Assembly: GCA_016286245.1 (NCBI GenBank)
Contig: JAEESG010000003.1
Coordinates: 1 to 62,787 of the forward strand
DNA: 62,787 bases
Source: Clostridiales bacterium
Lineage (GTDB): Bacteria > Bacillota > Clostridia > Oscillospirales > CAG-382
Direction of reading: 5' to 3'
Position 1 is the stretch's first letter. The number at the start of each line of letters is the position of its first letter. Shown piece after piece: positions 40,301 through 49,116 of this stretch. The position numbers and the translations under genes were made by a program. Under the pieces are notes generated by a model that worked only from the letters and a program-made list of their open reading frames with translations, did no database searches and was not told where the DNA came from.

Positions 40301-40720
40301 TACCATCGTGTATGCGTCCTGAAGCATTATCGTGCCTTCGGGATCAAATTCGGTAGCGGATACGCCCTTTATTATTCCCATGGAATTTGCCCATGAAATC
40401 ATTCCGAAGAACGTCGGGTCTGTAAGGTCGGTAAACGGACTTGTGTTTTCTCCGCCCTCAAGCGACGAACCTTTTTTCATGAGTCTGTAAATAAACGCGG
40501 CCATCTGCTCACGTGTTACAAAGCCGGATGTGCCGTATGCAGTCTCTGTTACACCCTTCGTTACGCCGATACCTTCAAGCAGGGTTACCGCGTTTGTAAG
40601 GATTTCATTATTCGGGTCTACGTCAGTAAATTTTGAAACGGCACTTGCGCTGATCACAAATACCGACATTACAAAAATTACTGCAAGAACGAGTGTAAGA
40701 GTTCGCTTAAAATTTCTCAT
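37370..40720 (-). CDS. Large SLH-domain surface (S-layer-type) protein 1
   Basis: Signal peptide, N-terminal SLH repeats (FTDVDPNNEILTNAVTLLEGIGVTKGVTETAYGTSGFVTREQMAAFIYRLM...). Start trimmed to MRNFKRTLTL behind GGAGG. Confidence 0.9.
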   Translation of the reverse strand: MRNFKRTLTLVLAVIFVMSVFVISASAVSKFTDVDPNNEILTNAVTLLEGIGVTKGVTETAYGTSGFVTREQMAAFIYRLMKKGSSLEGGENTSPFTDLTDPTFFGMISWANSMGIIKGVSATEFDPEGTIMLQDAYTMVVRALGYEKDAVLSYPFDYITIAESKGVNLNKGLPASLMEDYESELTRGDIAIILYNAFYAELNEKELKETPYRLSNGKWTLMSEEANKTLCEKIYEVEEQTFVIRETTHYAFNDSEESTEFKPTEDANGEGTVFLAAKEGDKIPGFYTTTAELGLEGDADSYIMAEVKVFCKYNEKDNKVEEILLAECKMIMYSNNSAKLGRWSRKYYEGNSEFPRATGALTVSGQTCYFYDAPYSYFTPKHIEGVSDYEARNADNAKRIDMLCLDKAAGLYSFYIVNDKWQSNEETGTPDGDSAFLNAFRAIYYGGIFKIDAYDNDGDGRIEYVWFRPATVGKIVASKDYNFSKFTEYRENKPVVITPSNPDAFQNLPVIYTNGANVYGVAYNDGDFVAAYINQKANFIEVQSVAAAYYGTITYISGKMQSYYVRIGNSTQISALQLDRAFTNFYASSNLATSILDYGNLNKAAIVYSLNGKVVYYELIENNSKFANADDIIIPLEEETISSFNTRTNRYDQYLKVLMDGEETYVPVSVDECYPKPTKTVNGTYRFDVTVTEENGKTYYAYYGKPCKYDYDDDDKYILKSMFHEQAKNGNIKHISYLLPDMFFDTTRTRQAAYDLGEKGNDQKVIFKKRTGKKYALVDAADDRYSMFGTDGTSPQSSHWFNDVIIDDKTEFMFRCIYEGTDGEMTSKLETYTGADFPGTIDSVLGNVQYVYENIGDSKTQARLAFLYAEVEDDHVVFANAAAVASSYVVVKSSTPKMLSEEKFAYAYDVFDLATGTVVEGVLGTKTTKDAKSLSNPVPGGAVVKLDASGAIDDKKIDVDNVNTVSPATNKYMAFVKDVIFDGDETLLETMPVNDADTTYFYYEGYVYDVFEVASDANIAILKFADKEDITTAEISKVTLEDIKEAGENVLAFNEQYAEKDEDSYSTEKGKYVKVFFTHEKKSKDEYPVIDNIIVVVNGDEPYDFLDVEANEDKWD

Positions 40721-40780
40721 TTGGATTTCCTCCCGCATTAATTTTATATGTCTACTCTGTTAGACTTATATACACAATAT

Positions 40781-40841
40781 ATTTTATATCACTATTACGC
40801 ATTTTGCAAGTGTTTTTTTACTTTGTAACACAAAAGTAACA
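40781..40841 (-). promoter_or_regulatory. Promoter and direct-repeat element of SLH gene 1
   Basis: TTGCAA (40804-40809), 17 nt, TAAAAT (40781-40786); + strand GTAACA-N5-GTAACA at 40825-40841. Confidence 0.65.
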
Positions 40842-40999
40842 ATATTTTTTGCACTATTTTTTTCTTTTTGTTTAATCTCACAAATTTATTTTTGATTTTT
40901 ATACATTTTTTACAAAACTAATTAACTATTATTATTTTATTTTACATTATAGAACATTTTTCTTTTTTGTTTTTTCGGGAAAAGCGCGCCAAAAATGCG

Positions 41000-41033
41000 C
41001 AAAAAAAGGTCCCGGTCTTTCGACCGGGACCTT
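41000..41033 (-). terminator. Terminator of SLH gene 2
   Basis: GGTCCCGGTC/GACCGGGACC stem with T-run on the minus strand. Confidence 0.9.
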
Positions 41034-41069
41034 ATGTTTAACTAATCAGATTCTGTTTATAAGATTCAA

Positions 41070-44000
41070 TTAGTCAACGTCGAGTTCCTGAGTTTCGCCG
41101 TCCATTACCCAAACTACTGCGAAGAGTACGTCGCCGTTGAAGCCGTCTTCATCTTTTGCGAAGAAGTTATTATCATCTTCCCAATCGATGAGCATCGTAG
41201 CTTTTACGTACTTAGCATATTTTGTCGAGTAGGTCTGTCCGTCGTCTTCTGTGTACGACTTGTTGTAGCATCTGATGGAATCGTTGTCGTCGTCTGCAAG
41301 GTCAGCCTTGTTGAGAGCGGACATCGAGCCCCACGTAATAACGTCTTCAATCCACTTCGTGTCGGATCCGAGTCTTACGATCGATGCTTTGTCAGCGTTT
41401 ACATAGTATACAGAGGTGAGGTCGCCGTACGGGCAGATTTCAAGGGTATCATCATCAGCGTCGTACGAGAGGATCCAGTACTTCTGCATATCCTTGAACT
41501 GCTGCGACTTAGCGTTTTCATCAACCTTACCGGTCGAGGTTACGGTTACCATGTCGCCGTATGCCTTAACCTTAACATTCGCTGCCTTTGCAGCCGTCGT
41601 CGAACCGTAGAGGGTTTCAACTGCGCCTGTGTAAGGATTGTATACCTGATACTTAGCCATGTATTCGTCGTCATCCGTAGGAACTACGTCAACGAGTTTA
41701 ACTATTCTTTCTGCCTTCTTCTTGGAAGCGGAGTCTTCAACGTCGAGGTCTTCACCTTCAGCGTAGAGAACTACGAGTTTAAGAGCGTTCGAATGATCAG
41801 GATCGTTCTTTACTACGAGCTGAACATTGTTGAGTCCCTTAAGTTCGCCTGTGAGATCAGAGAGTGCGAGTTCTTCGAATTTAACTTCGCCGTTCTTTAT
41901 GTTCTTAAGAACAACTTTCGTCGTGTCGTCGAGGTAAAGCTTCTGATCAACACCGGTGAGAGTGAATCTCTTGCCGAGGTCTTTCTTAAGCGTTGCTTCT
42001 ACGTCAACTTCGATAAGTCCGAAGAGTGTTTCGTCTTTGTCAGCTGCGAGAACTTTTGCGATGTCTTTTTCAAGACCTACATAGTCTGCATCTGTCATTT
42101 CTTCGTCGTCATATGCGTTGCCAAGGAGCTTGATCGAGTAGTTGCCGTTTCCGTCTACTGCGAAGGAAGCGATCTTGTTAACGTATGTGTTTTCGCCTGT
42201 CTTGATTTCGGGATAGTAAGCGTCCGTTATTACCGGAACGTATACGAGTTCGCCGTTAACCCAAGCGTGAACGTACGTCGTCTTCTTGCCTGTCTTGTTG
42301 TTGAAGTTCGAGTCATACCACTTGCCGTCGTTTTCTTCGTCTTCAGTGATTACGAGAAGCGTTCCGTCGTAATCGTTAACCGATTCAACGCCTGTCGAGA
42401 AGAGAACTACGCCGTTGTATACATAGTATTCAGCGTCTTTCGAGTCGTATGCTGCCGGCTTCGTGAGGTTTGCAAAGAGTGCGTTCTTGAAGTCAGCCTT
42501 GGATACGAGGTATCCTTTTGCTTCGAGTTCATCAGTGTTGTCATAGTTTTCAACGAGCTTCCAAACGTCGCTTGTCGAAACTTTTTCGCCGTTGCTGAGA
42601 ACGATCGTCTTGTTTGCGTCAGAGATGTCTTTTACTGCGCCTACTACGGGCTTAACAACTGCTGCGATTTCGATGAGGTTAGCCTTCTTGTTGAAGTAAC
42701 CGATTACGAAATCTTCGTCAGCGAATTTTTCGCCTGAAACAACTGCTTTATTGGTGTAAACGATAGGAGCTTCATCAGCTGCGCCGTTCTTTATATAGTC
42801 CTTGTAGAACGTCTTCTTGGTAGTAGCGTCTACTACTGCGAATCTGTAAGGTCTGTAATTCATGTAATCATAGATTCCGTCGCCGTCTACGTCGTAGATG
42901 TCTGCGCTGTAGAGACCGCCGGTGTAAACCTGTGTGAGAGCGTCGATAAGTGCTGTGGAATCATCTGTGAAGAATTCATCGTCGTTCGTTGCGCTGAACG
43001 GATTAGCCTGAACGGTTACTTTGTATCCGCTGTCGGTCTTGTTAGCTTCGTAAAGTTCGATTTCGATGAAGTTGATGTTCTTTTCGTTTCTTGCAGCATA
43101 TTTCTGAGCGTCAGTGTAGCCTGCTGCGTACGTCGGCTGCGTGTAGGAGTACGGAGCGTTGTAGAAGTAAACTGCTTCGCCGTCCATCAAAGCTTTACCG
43201 GAAAGGTGCTTTGCGCCGTTGTAGTCTTCGCCGTTGTAATTATATGTGTAGTAGCTGCCCTTCTTGTTCGAGGAGAGCGATTCAAGTTTGATGTCCTTAA
43301 CGGTCTTCTTCGTGAGAAGAGGTTCTGCGTAAAGGATTTCGTCAATCGCGTCGTCCTTGTCAAGAGTTACGTACATTCTGAAGTAGGACATGATGTATTC
43401 GTCTGCTGCGCCGTCGATTGCGAGATCTTTAACGTCTGCATAGAATTCGTTTGTCTTTACTTCTGTGGGATTTTCGTTGTCATCGGGTGCTCTGAAGAGA
43501 ATTGCGTCGTATCCGAGGTCGTTCGTTGTTTCGCCGTCTTCGAATGCGCAGTTCGGTGTACCGATTGCCTGGTATTCAACTTCGAGTACGTCAAAGTACT
43601 TTTCGCAGAATGTCGGGTAGTCAGTTACTGTCTGAAGTACGAATGAATAACCGTCTTCAGCATTACCGAGTCTCTTTTCTTCCTGTTTCGTTTCTGCAAC
43701 GCCGGTCTTTGCAAAGAATGCGTTGTAGAGAAGGATTGCGATGTCGCCTCTTGTGAGTGCGTCGGTGTAGTTGATCGTGGACGGAAGTCCCTTGTTGAGT
43801 TCTACGCCCTTGCTTTCAGCAACTTCTATGTAGCCGAAAGGATAAGGAAGCGACTCTTCTGTTTCATAACCGAGTGCACGAACGATCATCGTGTATGCAT
43901 CCTGGAGTATGATCGAACCCTTGGGTTCAAACGTGGTAGCCGATGTTCCTTTGATGATGCCCTGGTTGTTTGCCCAGGAAATCATGAAGAAGAATGTCGG

Positions 44001-44300
44001 GTCTTCGAGGTCCGTGAAGGTCGAGGTGTTTGCTCCGTTTTCTACGGAATTACCTTTCTTCATGAATCTGTAGATAAATGCTGCCATCTGTTCACGCGTA
44101 ACAAGTTCTGTTGTTCCGAATGTTGTTTCGGATGTACCCTTTGTTACGTTGAGATAGCTGAGAAGGTTTACTGCTTTCGTAAGATACTCGTTATTAGCAT
44201 CTACGTCAGTAAACGCTGCAGCCGATGCTGTGAACGCGAACGTTCCGACAACCATCAGTACTGCGAGTGCCAGAGTAAGAAACTTCTTAAAATTTCTCAT
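41070..44300 (-). CDS. Large SLH-domain surface (S-layer-type) protein 2
   Basis: Signal peptide, SLH repeats (FTDVDANNEYLTKAVNLLSYLNVTKGTSETTFGTTELVTREQMAAFIYRFMKKG...). Start trimmed to MRNFKKFLTLALAVL behind AGGAGG. Confidence 0.9.
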   Translation of the reverse strand: MRNFKKFLTLALAVLMVVGTFAFTASAAAFTDVDANNEYLTKAVNLLSYLNVTKGTSETTFGTTELVTREQMAAFIYRFMKKGNSVENGANTSTFTDLEDPTFFFMISWANNQGIIKGTSATTFEPKGSIILQDAYTMIVRALGYETEESLPYPFGYIEVAESKGVELNKGLPSTINYTDALTRGDIAILLYNAFFAKTGVAETKQEEKRLGNAEDGYSFVLQTVTDYPTFCEKYFDVLEVEYQAIGTPNCAFEDGETTNDLGYDAILFRAPDDNENPTEVKTNEFYADVKDLAIDGAADEYIMSYFRMYVTLDKDDAIDEILYAEPLLTKKTVKDIKLESLSSNKKGSYYTYNYNGEDYNGAKHLSGKALMDGEAVYFYNAPYSYTQPTYAAGYTDAQKYAARNEKNINFIEIELYEANKTDSGYKVTVQANPFSATNDDEFFTDDSTALIDALTQVYTGGLYSADIYDVDGDGIYDYMNYRPYRFAVVDATTKKTFYKDYIKNGAADEAPIVYTNKAVVSGEKFADEDFVIGYFNKKANLIEIAAVVKPVVGAVKDISDANKTIVLSNGEKVSTSDVWKLVENYDNTDELEAKGYLVSKADFKNALFANLTKPAAYDSKDAEYYVYNGVVLFSTGVESVNDYDGTLLVITEDEENDGKWYDSNFNNKTGKKTTYVHAWVNGELVYVPVITDAYYPEIKTGENTYVNKIASFAVDGNGNYSIKLLGNAYDDEEMTDADYVGLEKDIAKVLAADKDETLFGLIEVDVEATLKKDLGKRFTLTGVDQKLYLDDTTKVVLKNIKNGEVKFEELALSDLTGELKGLNNVQLVVKNDPDHSNALKLVVLYAEGEDLDVEDSASKKKAERIVKLVDVVPTDDDEYMAKYQVYNPYTGAVETLYGSTTAAKAANVKVKAYGDMVTVTSTGKVDENAKSQQFKDMQKYWILSYDADDDTLEICPYGDLTSVYYVNADKASIVRLGSDTKWIEDVITWGSMSALNKADLADDDNDSIRCYNKSYTEDDGQTYSTKYAKYVKATMLIDWEDDNNFFAKDEDGFNGDVLFAVVWVMDGETQELDVD

Positions 44301-44364
44301 TTCAAGATCCTCCTGTAAAAAATTTTTTGTACTCCAAAACATTTTTAGTTTTGTTTACGCTACT

Positions 44365-44426
44365 ATGATATATCACCCTTTGTTTTTTTGCAATAAGTTT
44401 TTTCAAACTGTAACGCAACGTTAACA
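44365..44426 (-). promoter_or_regulatory. Promoter and direct-repeat element of SLH gene 2
   Basis: TTGCAA (44388-44393), 17 nt, TATCAT (44365-44370); + strand GTAACG-N5-TTAACA at 44410-44426. Confidence 0.65.
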
Positions 44427-44519
44427 TTACTTTTTCCCTTACCTTTTTATATATACGGGGAGGGGGTCGCTCAAAAGCCGTCTTTCGCTTTGCTTGTCCG
44501 CTTTTTTCGCGGCTATGCA

Positions 44520-44548
44520 TTGACACGATTTTTGTGATGTGATAAAAT
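44520..44548 (+). promoter_or_regulatory. Promoter of the 61-aa ferredoxin-like ORF
   Basis: TTGACA, 17 nt, TAAAAT with TGA extended -10. Confidence 0.8.
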
Positions 44549-44587
44549 AGGAGTGTAGAAATTCAAAACCAAAAAGGCTGTGATTTT

Positions 44588-44773
44588 TTGAAGAAACTCG
44601 TCATCAACAACGACAATATAATATATAAGGAAGTTTTTATCCGCTGCTGTCCCTTTGACGCGCTGGAAATAAAAGACGAAAAGGTATTTGCAAACGCTAA
44701 ATGCAGGCTTTGCGGCGCGTGCGTCAAAAAATCCAGAAACAACGAATGTGTTCTTGTCGATACCGACGACTGA
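44588..44773 (+). CDS. Small standalone ferredoxin-like protein (degenerate bis-[4Fe-4S] fold)
   Basis: TTG start; CCPFDALEIKDEKVFANAKCRLCGACVKKSRNNEC resembles a ferredoxin domain with some cluster cysteines missing; own promoter and terminator. Confidence 0.65.
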   Translation: MKKLVINNDNIIYKEVFIRCCPFDALEIKDEKVFANAKCRLCGACVKKSRNNECVLVDTDD

Positions 44774-44830
44774 TTTCTTTCGTACAATAAGACTTTCGTT
44801 TTTCGTCAAAGGTTCCGTATAAAGCAAAAA

Positions 44831-44863
44831 AGAAAATTCCGCCGTGTCCGGCGGAATTTTTTC
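44831..44863. terminator. Bidirectional terminator
   Basis: AATTCCGCC/GGCGGAATT stem with flanking A/T runs. Confidence 0.8.
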
Positions 44864-44881
44864 TTCCTTATATATAATATG

Positions 44882-45817
44882 CTATTCTGCAAGCCCCTCT
44901 TCCACTCCGAGTACGATTATTCCGGCAAAAACCACGGCTATCGACGCATAATGTTTAAAGGAAAGCTTTTCCTTCAAGAAAATTCTGCTCCACAGCACGG
45001 ATACCGCGCAGTACGCCGAAATTACGGGCGCCGCGCCCACGGGATTTGCCGAAAGCGCGTATATATACGCAAACTGGCCGAGCGTTTCGCACACGGCGCC
45101 TATCCCCTTCGGATATTCGCGTGAAAATTCAAATTTCTGCTTCTTTATTATTACAACGTACACGAACGCGACGACCGCCATAAACAAAAACGTAAGCTCG
45201 TACGCCACGTTTGCGACGTCTTCCTCGAGATAGTGGAATATATTGGGAAGAAACGTGTTTTCCTCCTCGAGAATAACGCTGTCAAAAAACGTGCCGAGCG
45301 CGTCGATTATGCAGTAAAGTATCGGAAGCAGGAACGCAAGCACGCTTTTTGAGTACTTTACGTTTGATTTCTGCTGCCGCAGCATTTTCGCTTCGTCGTT
45401 TTCGGTGTATTCCGAAATTCCCAGAAACAGTACGCCCACGCTTACGAGTATTACGCCGATTATCGAAAGGCCTCCGAGCTCCGAACCGAGCACGAAAAAG
45501 CAAAGAACCGCCGCAAGAGCGCCCGACGTGTTGCATATCGGCGAGGACACCGAAAGTTCTATGTATCTGAGCGCCACGTAGCCGAATATCATAGAAAGTA
45601 TGTACATAAACGACGCGGGCAGATAATAAATTATATCCTGAAACGTGATTTTTGTTCCCGTCATTATCTCGAAAGCCGCGTGAATACCCATCACGACGCC
45701 GACCGCCATAACCATCTTCCAATGGCTGTATTTATCGTCGGGTTTTGAGCCTATTTTGCTGAAAAGGTCGGATCCGCTCCAACACAAAAGCGCCGCAAGC
45801 GCCAGAATCAACCACAT
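44882..45817 (-). CDS. EamA/DMT-family transporter
   Basis: Ten-TM drug/metabolite transporter pattern with duplicated EamA-like halves (SAYCAVSVLWSRIFLKEKLSFKHYASIAVVFAGIIVLG). Start trimmed to MWLILALAALL. Confidence 0.85.
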   Translation of the reverse strand: MWLILALAALLCWSGSDLFSKIGSKPDDKYSHWKMVMAVGVVMGIHAAFEIMTGTKITFQDIIYYLPASFMYILSMIFGYVALRYIELSVSSPICNTSGALAAVLCFFVLGSELGGLSIIGVILVSVGVLFLGISEYTENDEAKMLRQQKSNVKYSKSVLAFLLPILYCIIDALGTFFDSVILEEENTFLPNIFHYLEEDVANVAYELTFLFMAVVAFVYVVIIKKQKFEFSREYPKGIGAVCETLGQFAYIYALSANPVGAAPVISAYCAVSVLWSRIFLKEKLSFKHYASIAVVFAGIIVLGVEEGLAE

Positions 45818-45886
45818 AATATAAATCCTCCAAACAAGCTGTATTATAACACACGCGCGCCCAAAAATCAACACAAAAATGCGCGA

Positions 45887-45923
45887 AAAAAGAGAAAAAA
45901 CTTCCGTTTTTTCTCTTTTTTGT
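45887..45923. terminator. Hairpin terminator
   Basis: AAAAGAGAAAAAAC/GTTTTTTCTCTTTT stem. Confidence 0.75.
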
Positions 45924-45929
45924 CATATT

Positions 45930-48128
45930 TTACATTGAAATCAGGTTTGCTTTTCCGAGGAGTGCTTCTTTTTCCCTGTCAACGCAGGAAAGAATTATTA
46001 TCTGATATTCTTTCGACAGTTTTTCCATAAGCCCGAGCGCCTTTTTAAGCCTTGTATCGTCAAGTTTGGAAAACGCGTCGTCAAAAACGAGCACCGGCTT
46101 TTCTTTATAGAGGTATTCGCAAAGCGCAAGTCTTAAGCACAAATACGCCGCGTCGAGCGCGCCGGAGCTCAAAAATTCTATGCTTCTGTACTCGGCGCTT
46201 CCCTTTTCGAAGCACCCGAGTTTAAGTCCGCTGTCGACGCACAGTCTTTCATATTTGTCGTCGGTCATCGCTTCAAACATTTTCGACGCGTTTTCGGTTA
46301 GTATCGGGGAGACGTTTTTCTGCATTTCCTCATACGATTCCTTTATTGCGCCGTACGCCGTGTCGAGTGCGTCGTGCTTTATTTTCAGGCTTTCGATTTC
46401 AGACGTAAGCGCGCCGTATTTTTCGTCGAGCTCGTCGGAATCCCTTGTATTTTCGGAAATCACCGCCGCTTTTTTGTCGTATTCGCGCTTCTGTTCGCAA
46501 AGCGTATCTATCGCGCGCAGATAAAAATCGAGTTCCTTTTCGATTTTAGCCTGTTCCCTTACGGGAAGGCTTTCATCGTATGAAAGCGAGAGTTTTTCAA
46601 GCTTTTCAAGGTCGGCAACGCCTTCAAGTGCGCCCTCGAGCTGCGCTCTCTGCGCAGCCTCGTTTTTTTCGAGCTCCTCAAGCTCCGAAATATCAAGGCT
46701 TACCTTCCTTATATGCTCCTTTGCCGTTTCCGCGAGAAGCGACGTGTCGGTAAACGACGTCTTTTTTCCCGTTTTATCGAGAAGCGTGCAAAGCGCCTGC
46801 GCCGCTTTCATTCTCTTTTCGGTCTTTTCCTCGAGGAGAATTTCCGCGTTCTTTGAAATTTCCTTTGCTTCTTTTACGTTATCCGACGACTCTCTGCTTG
46901 CGTCGAGCAGCTTTTCGAATTCCCCGAAATCCTCGCATTCAAAGCTTTTTGCGAGTTCCTCAAGCTTCTGCTTTGCCTTTTTCGCCTTTGAGAAGAAAAT
47001 TGCCGAAAAAGGAAGCGTAACAACGAGGCAGGCAAGGATTATTGCGATTTTCTTTTTCTTTTTCGCCTCGGTTTTAAGTATTTCGACGTCTTCTTTCAGT
47101 TCTTCCGGCGTTTTTGACGATTCCTCAAGCAAAGAATTGAATTTCATCTGCTTTTCGTTGCGGTAAAGGGCCGCTTCCTCGGTTTGCGCAAGGCTTCTTT
47201 TGTGTCTTGCGGTATTTAGCTCCTCTTCGGAGGCTATAAGCGCGATTACCGCCTCGTTCACGTCGGAAAGATAGCTTCTGCCCGGCAGAAAACCGTTCGT
47301 TGAAATTTCAAGGCTCTTATTTTCGAGCGCCTTTTTCGCGGAATTTGCGCTTTGTCTTATTTCCTCAATTCTTTCGCACTTTTCATGCGCCTGTTTTGCC
47401 TTAAGGTTCGCGTATTCCTTTTTGAGTTTTTCGGCAATTCCGGTATCTTCTTCGATTTTGCTGTTTATACGCGCAAGCCGCGCGTTCACGTCTGAAAGTT
47501 CGGCGCGCCTTTGCTCGATAACCTTTCTTTTCTGCTCGAGTTCGGCTTTTTCAAGCCGCAGTTCGTACAGTATGCCGCTTCTCTGCGTTTTACCGAGGAT
47601 TTCCTTTTTGAGATTATCTATTTTCTTGAGAACCGATTCCGAATCTACCGCGCTGTCCGCCGAAAAGACCATATTCTTTATTGCGCCCGACAGCGTTTCG
47701 GGGTCGGAATAAAAAACGTCCCCCGCGCTTATCATCGCGGTTCTGTCATACGTTTCCGCGTCGACTCCGAAAAAAACCTCTCCCGCCGATTTTCCCGAAA
47801 AAACGGGGTTTCCCGATTCGTCGAGAATGCAAAAAGGCGCGTTTTTCTCATGCTGTTCGCGGCGCAGAAGGTAGTTTCCGCTTTCGGTGTGTATTTCCAT
47901 CTCGCCCTTTATGTCAAGGCTGCTCCACGGAGAATACCTCTTTTTATCGTTTTTGAAAAGGTCGGACGCCCTCGACGTAAAGCCGAAAAGCATATATCTT
48001 ATGAATCTCGTAACCGAGCTTTTTCCGCTCTCGTTATTCCCCGTTATCACGTTTATTCCGGGCGAAAAATCCATATTCAGTTTCTCAAGCTTTCCGAAAT
48101 TTTCGGCGTTTATCGATTTTATTATCAT
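45930..48128 (-). CDS. SMC/RecF-like AAA ATPase (YhaN-like)
   Basis: N-terminal GINVITGNNESGKSSVTRFIRYMLFGF, coiled-coil middle, C-terminal FLSSGALDAAYLCLRLALCEYL...VLVFDDAFSKLDD. Confidence 0.85.
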   Translation of the reverse strand: MIIKSINAENFGKLEKLNMDFSPGINVITGNNESGKSSVTRFIRYMLFGFTSRASDLFKNDKKRYSPWSSLDIKGEMEIHTESGNYLLRREQHEKNAPFCILDESGNPVFSGKSAGEVFFGVDAETYDRTAMISAGDVFYSDPETLSGAIKNMVFSADSAVDSESVLKKIDNLKKEILGKTQRSGILYELRLEKAELEQKRKVIEQRRAELSDVNARLARINSKIEEDTGIAEKLKKEYANLKAKQAHEKCERIEEIRQSANSAKKALENKSLEISTNGFLPGRSYLSDVNEAVIALIASEEELNTARHKRSLAQTEEAALYRNEKQMKFNSLLEESSKTPEELKEDVEILKTEAKKKKKIAIILACLVVTLPFSAIFFSKAKKAKQKLEELAKSFECEDFGEFEKLLDASRESSDNVKEAKEISKNAEILLEEKTEKRMKAAQALCTLLDKTGKKTSFTDTSLLAETAKEHIRKVSLDISELEELEKNEAAQRAQLEGALEGVADLEKLEKLSLSYDESLPVREQAKIEKELDFYLRAIDTLCEQKREYDKKAAVISENTRDSDELDEKYGALTSEIESLKIKHDALDTAYGAIKESYEEMQKNVSPILTENASKMFEAMTDDKYERLCVDSGLKLGCFEKGSAEYRSIEFLSSGALDAAYLCLRLALCEYLYKEKPVLVFDDAFSKLDDTRLKKALGLMEKLSKEYQIIILSCVDREKEALLGKANLISM

Positions 48129-48143
48129 AATTTCTCCGCGCTT

Positions 48144-49097
48144 CTATGTACGGTCGGGTTTCTCAAAGAAATCGTTCATATCGAAATCCAGTTTTCCGTC
48201 GCCGCTTTTTTTGTTTTTCTTTTCGTCTTCGTTTTCCTTATAATATCCGTCAACCTCTTCGGGTGTTTCAAGTCCGTTTTCATGCCAGGACTCAAGTATT
48301 TTCGACATATACGAAATCTGCGGTTTGTTGATTTTGGAGATGGTTTTGTCGTACGCGTACGAAACGAGCTCCATGCTTGAATTAAACTTTTCCTCCCAAA
48401 GAGCGATATGCGTTTTTTCGGATTTTGTGAGCGCTCTGTCGGAGGCGCCGATTATCTTTTTTACCTTTTCCTCGTAATCATTACGTCTTTTTTCGGCGCC
48501 GAGGTAGTTTTCAAGCTCGGCGTAGGTCGTAATTCCCTTTTCGTTTATGTTTTCCGCCGTGCGCTCTATGTATCTTACCGACGTCTTTCCGAGCGAGGCG
48601 CAGTACTGCGCGACTCCCATTATCACGTCGTAATTCATGCCGAGCGTGTCGTAAAGGTACATGATTATTCCCTGCTCCGCCGAATTATACAGGTGTCCCG
48701 TAAGCTTTTCAAAATACGAAACAAGGCTTGAAAAGTTTTTGTCGTTTTCCCTCGCAAAAGCAAGCTCTTTTACGGTATAAGACGTGCGTCCCAAGGCTCC
48801 CGAGCCGTTTTTTACGTCTTTCGGGGTTATGACGACTCCTTTTTTCGTCTTTTTCTCGTTCTTTTCTTCCTCTTCGTCGTTTATTATCCCCGCGCCGCGC
48901 AGAAACGCAAGCGAAGACAGTATGCTCTGTTCTGTTTCCTCAAGGTCGGACGCCGCGGATTTAACGTCGATTTCCCCGCCGTTCTGGAAAATATAGTACA
49001 GCAGTTTGAGCTCCGCCTTTTTTGCTCGGTTAAGGTACTGATATTCGATTTTTGGCATTACAAACACTTTTTTTGTGTTTTTATCCGTAATTTTCAT
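48144..49097 (-). CDS. DnaD domain protein
   Basis: GVAQYCASLGKTSVRYIERTAENINEKGITTYAELENYL DnaD-like C-terminal motif. Confidence 0.85.
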   Translation of the reverse strand: MKITDKNTKKVFVMPKIEYQYLNRAKKAELKLLYYIFQNGGEIDVKSAASDLEETEQSILSSLAFLRGAGIINDEEEEKNEKKTKKGVVITPKDVKNGSGALGRTSYTVKELAFARENDKNFSSLVSYFEKLTGHLYNSAEQGIIMYLYDTLGMNYDVIMGVAQYCASLGKTSVRYIERTAENINEKGITTYAELENYLGAEKRRNDYEEKVKKIIGASDRALTKSEKTHIALWEEKFNSSMELVSYAYDKTISKINKPQISYMSKILESWHENGLETPEEVDGYYKENEDEKKNKKSGDGKLDFDMNDFFEKPDRT

Positions 49098-49116
49098 CTT
49101 TTTCTCCGAAAATTCT

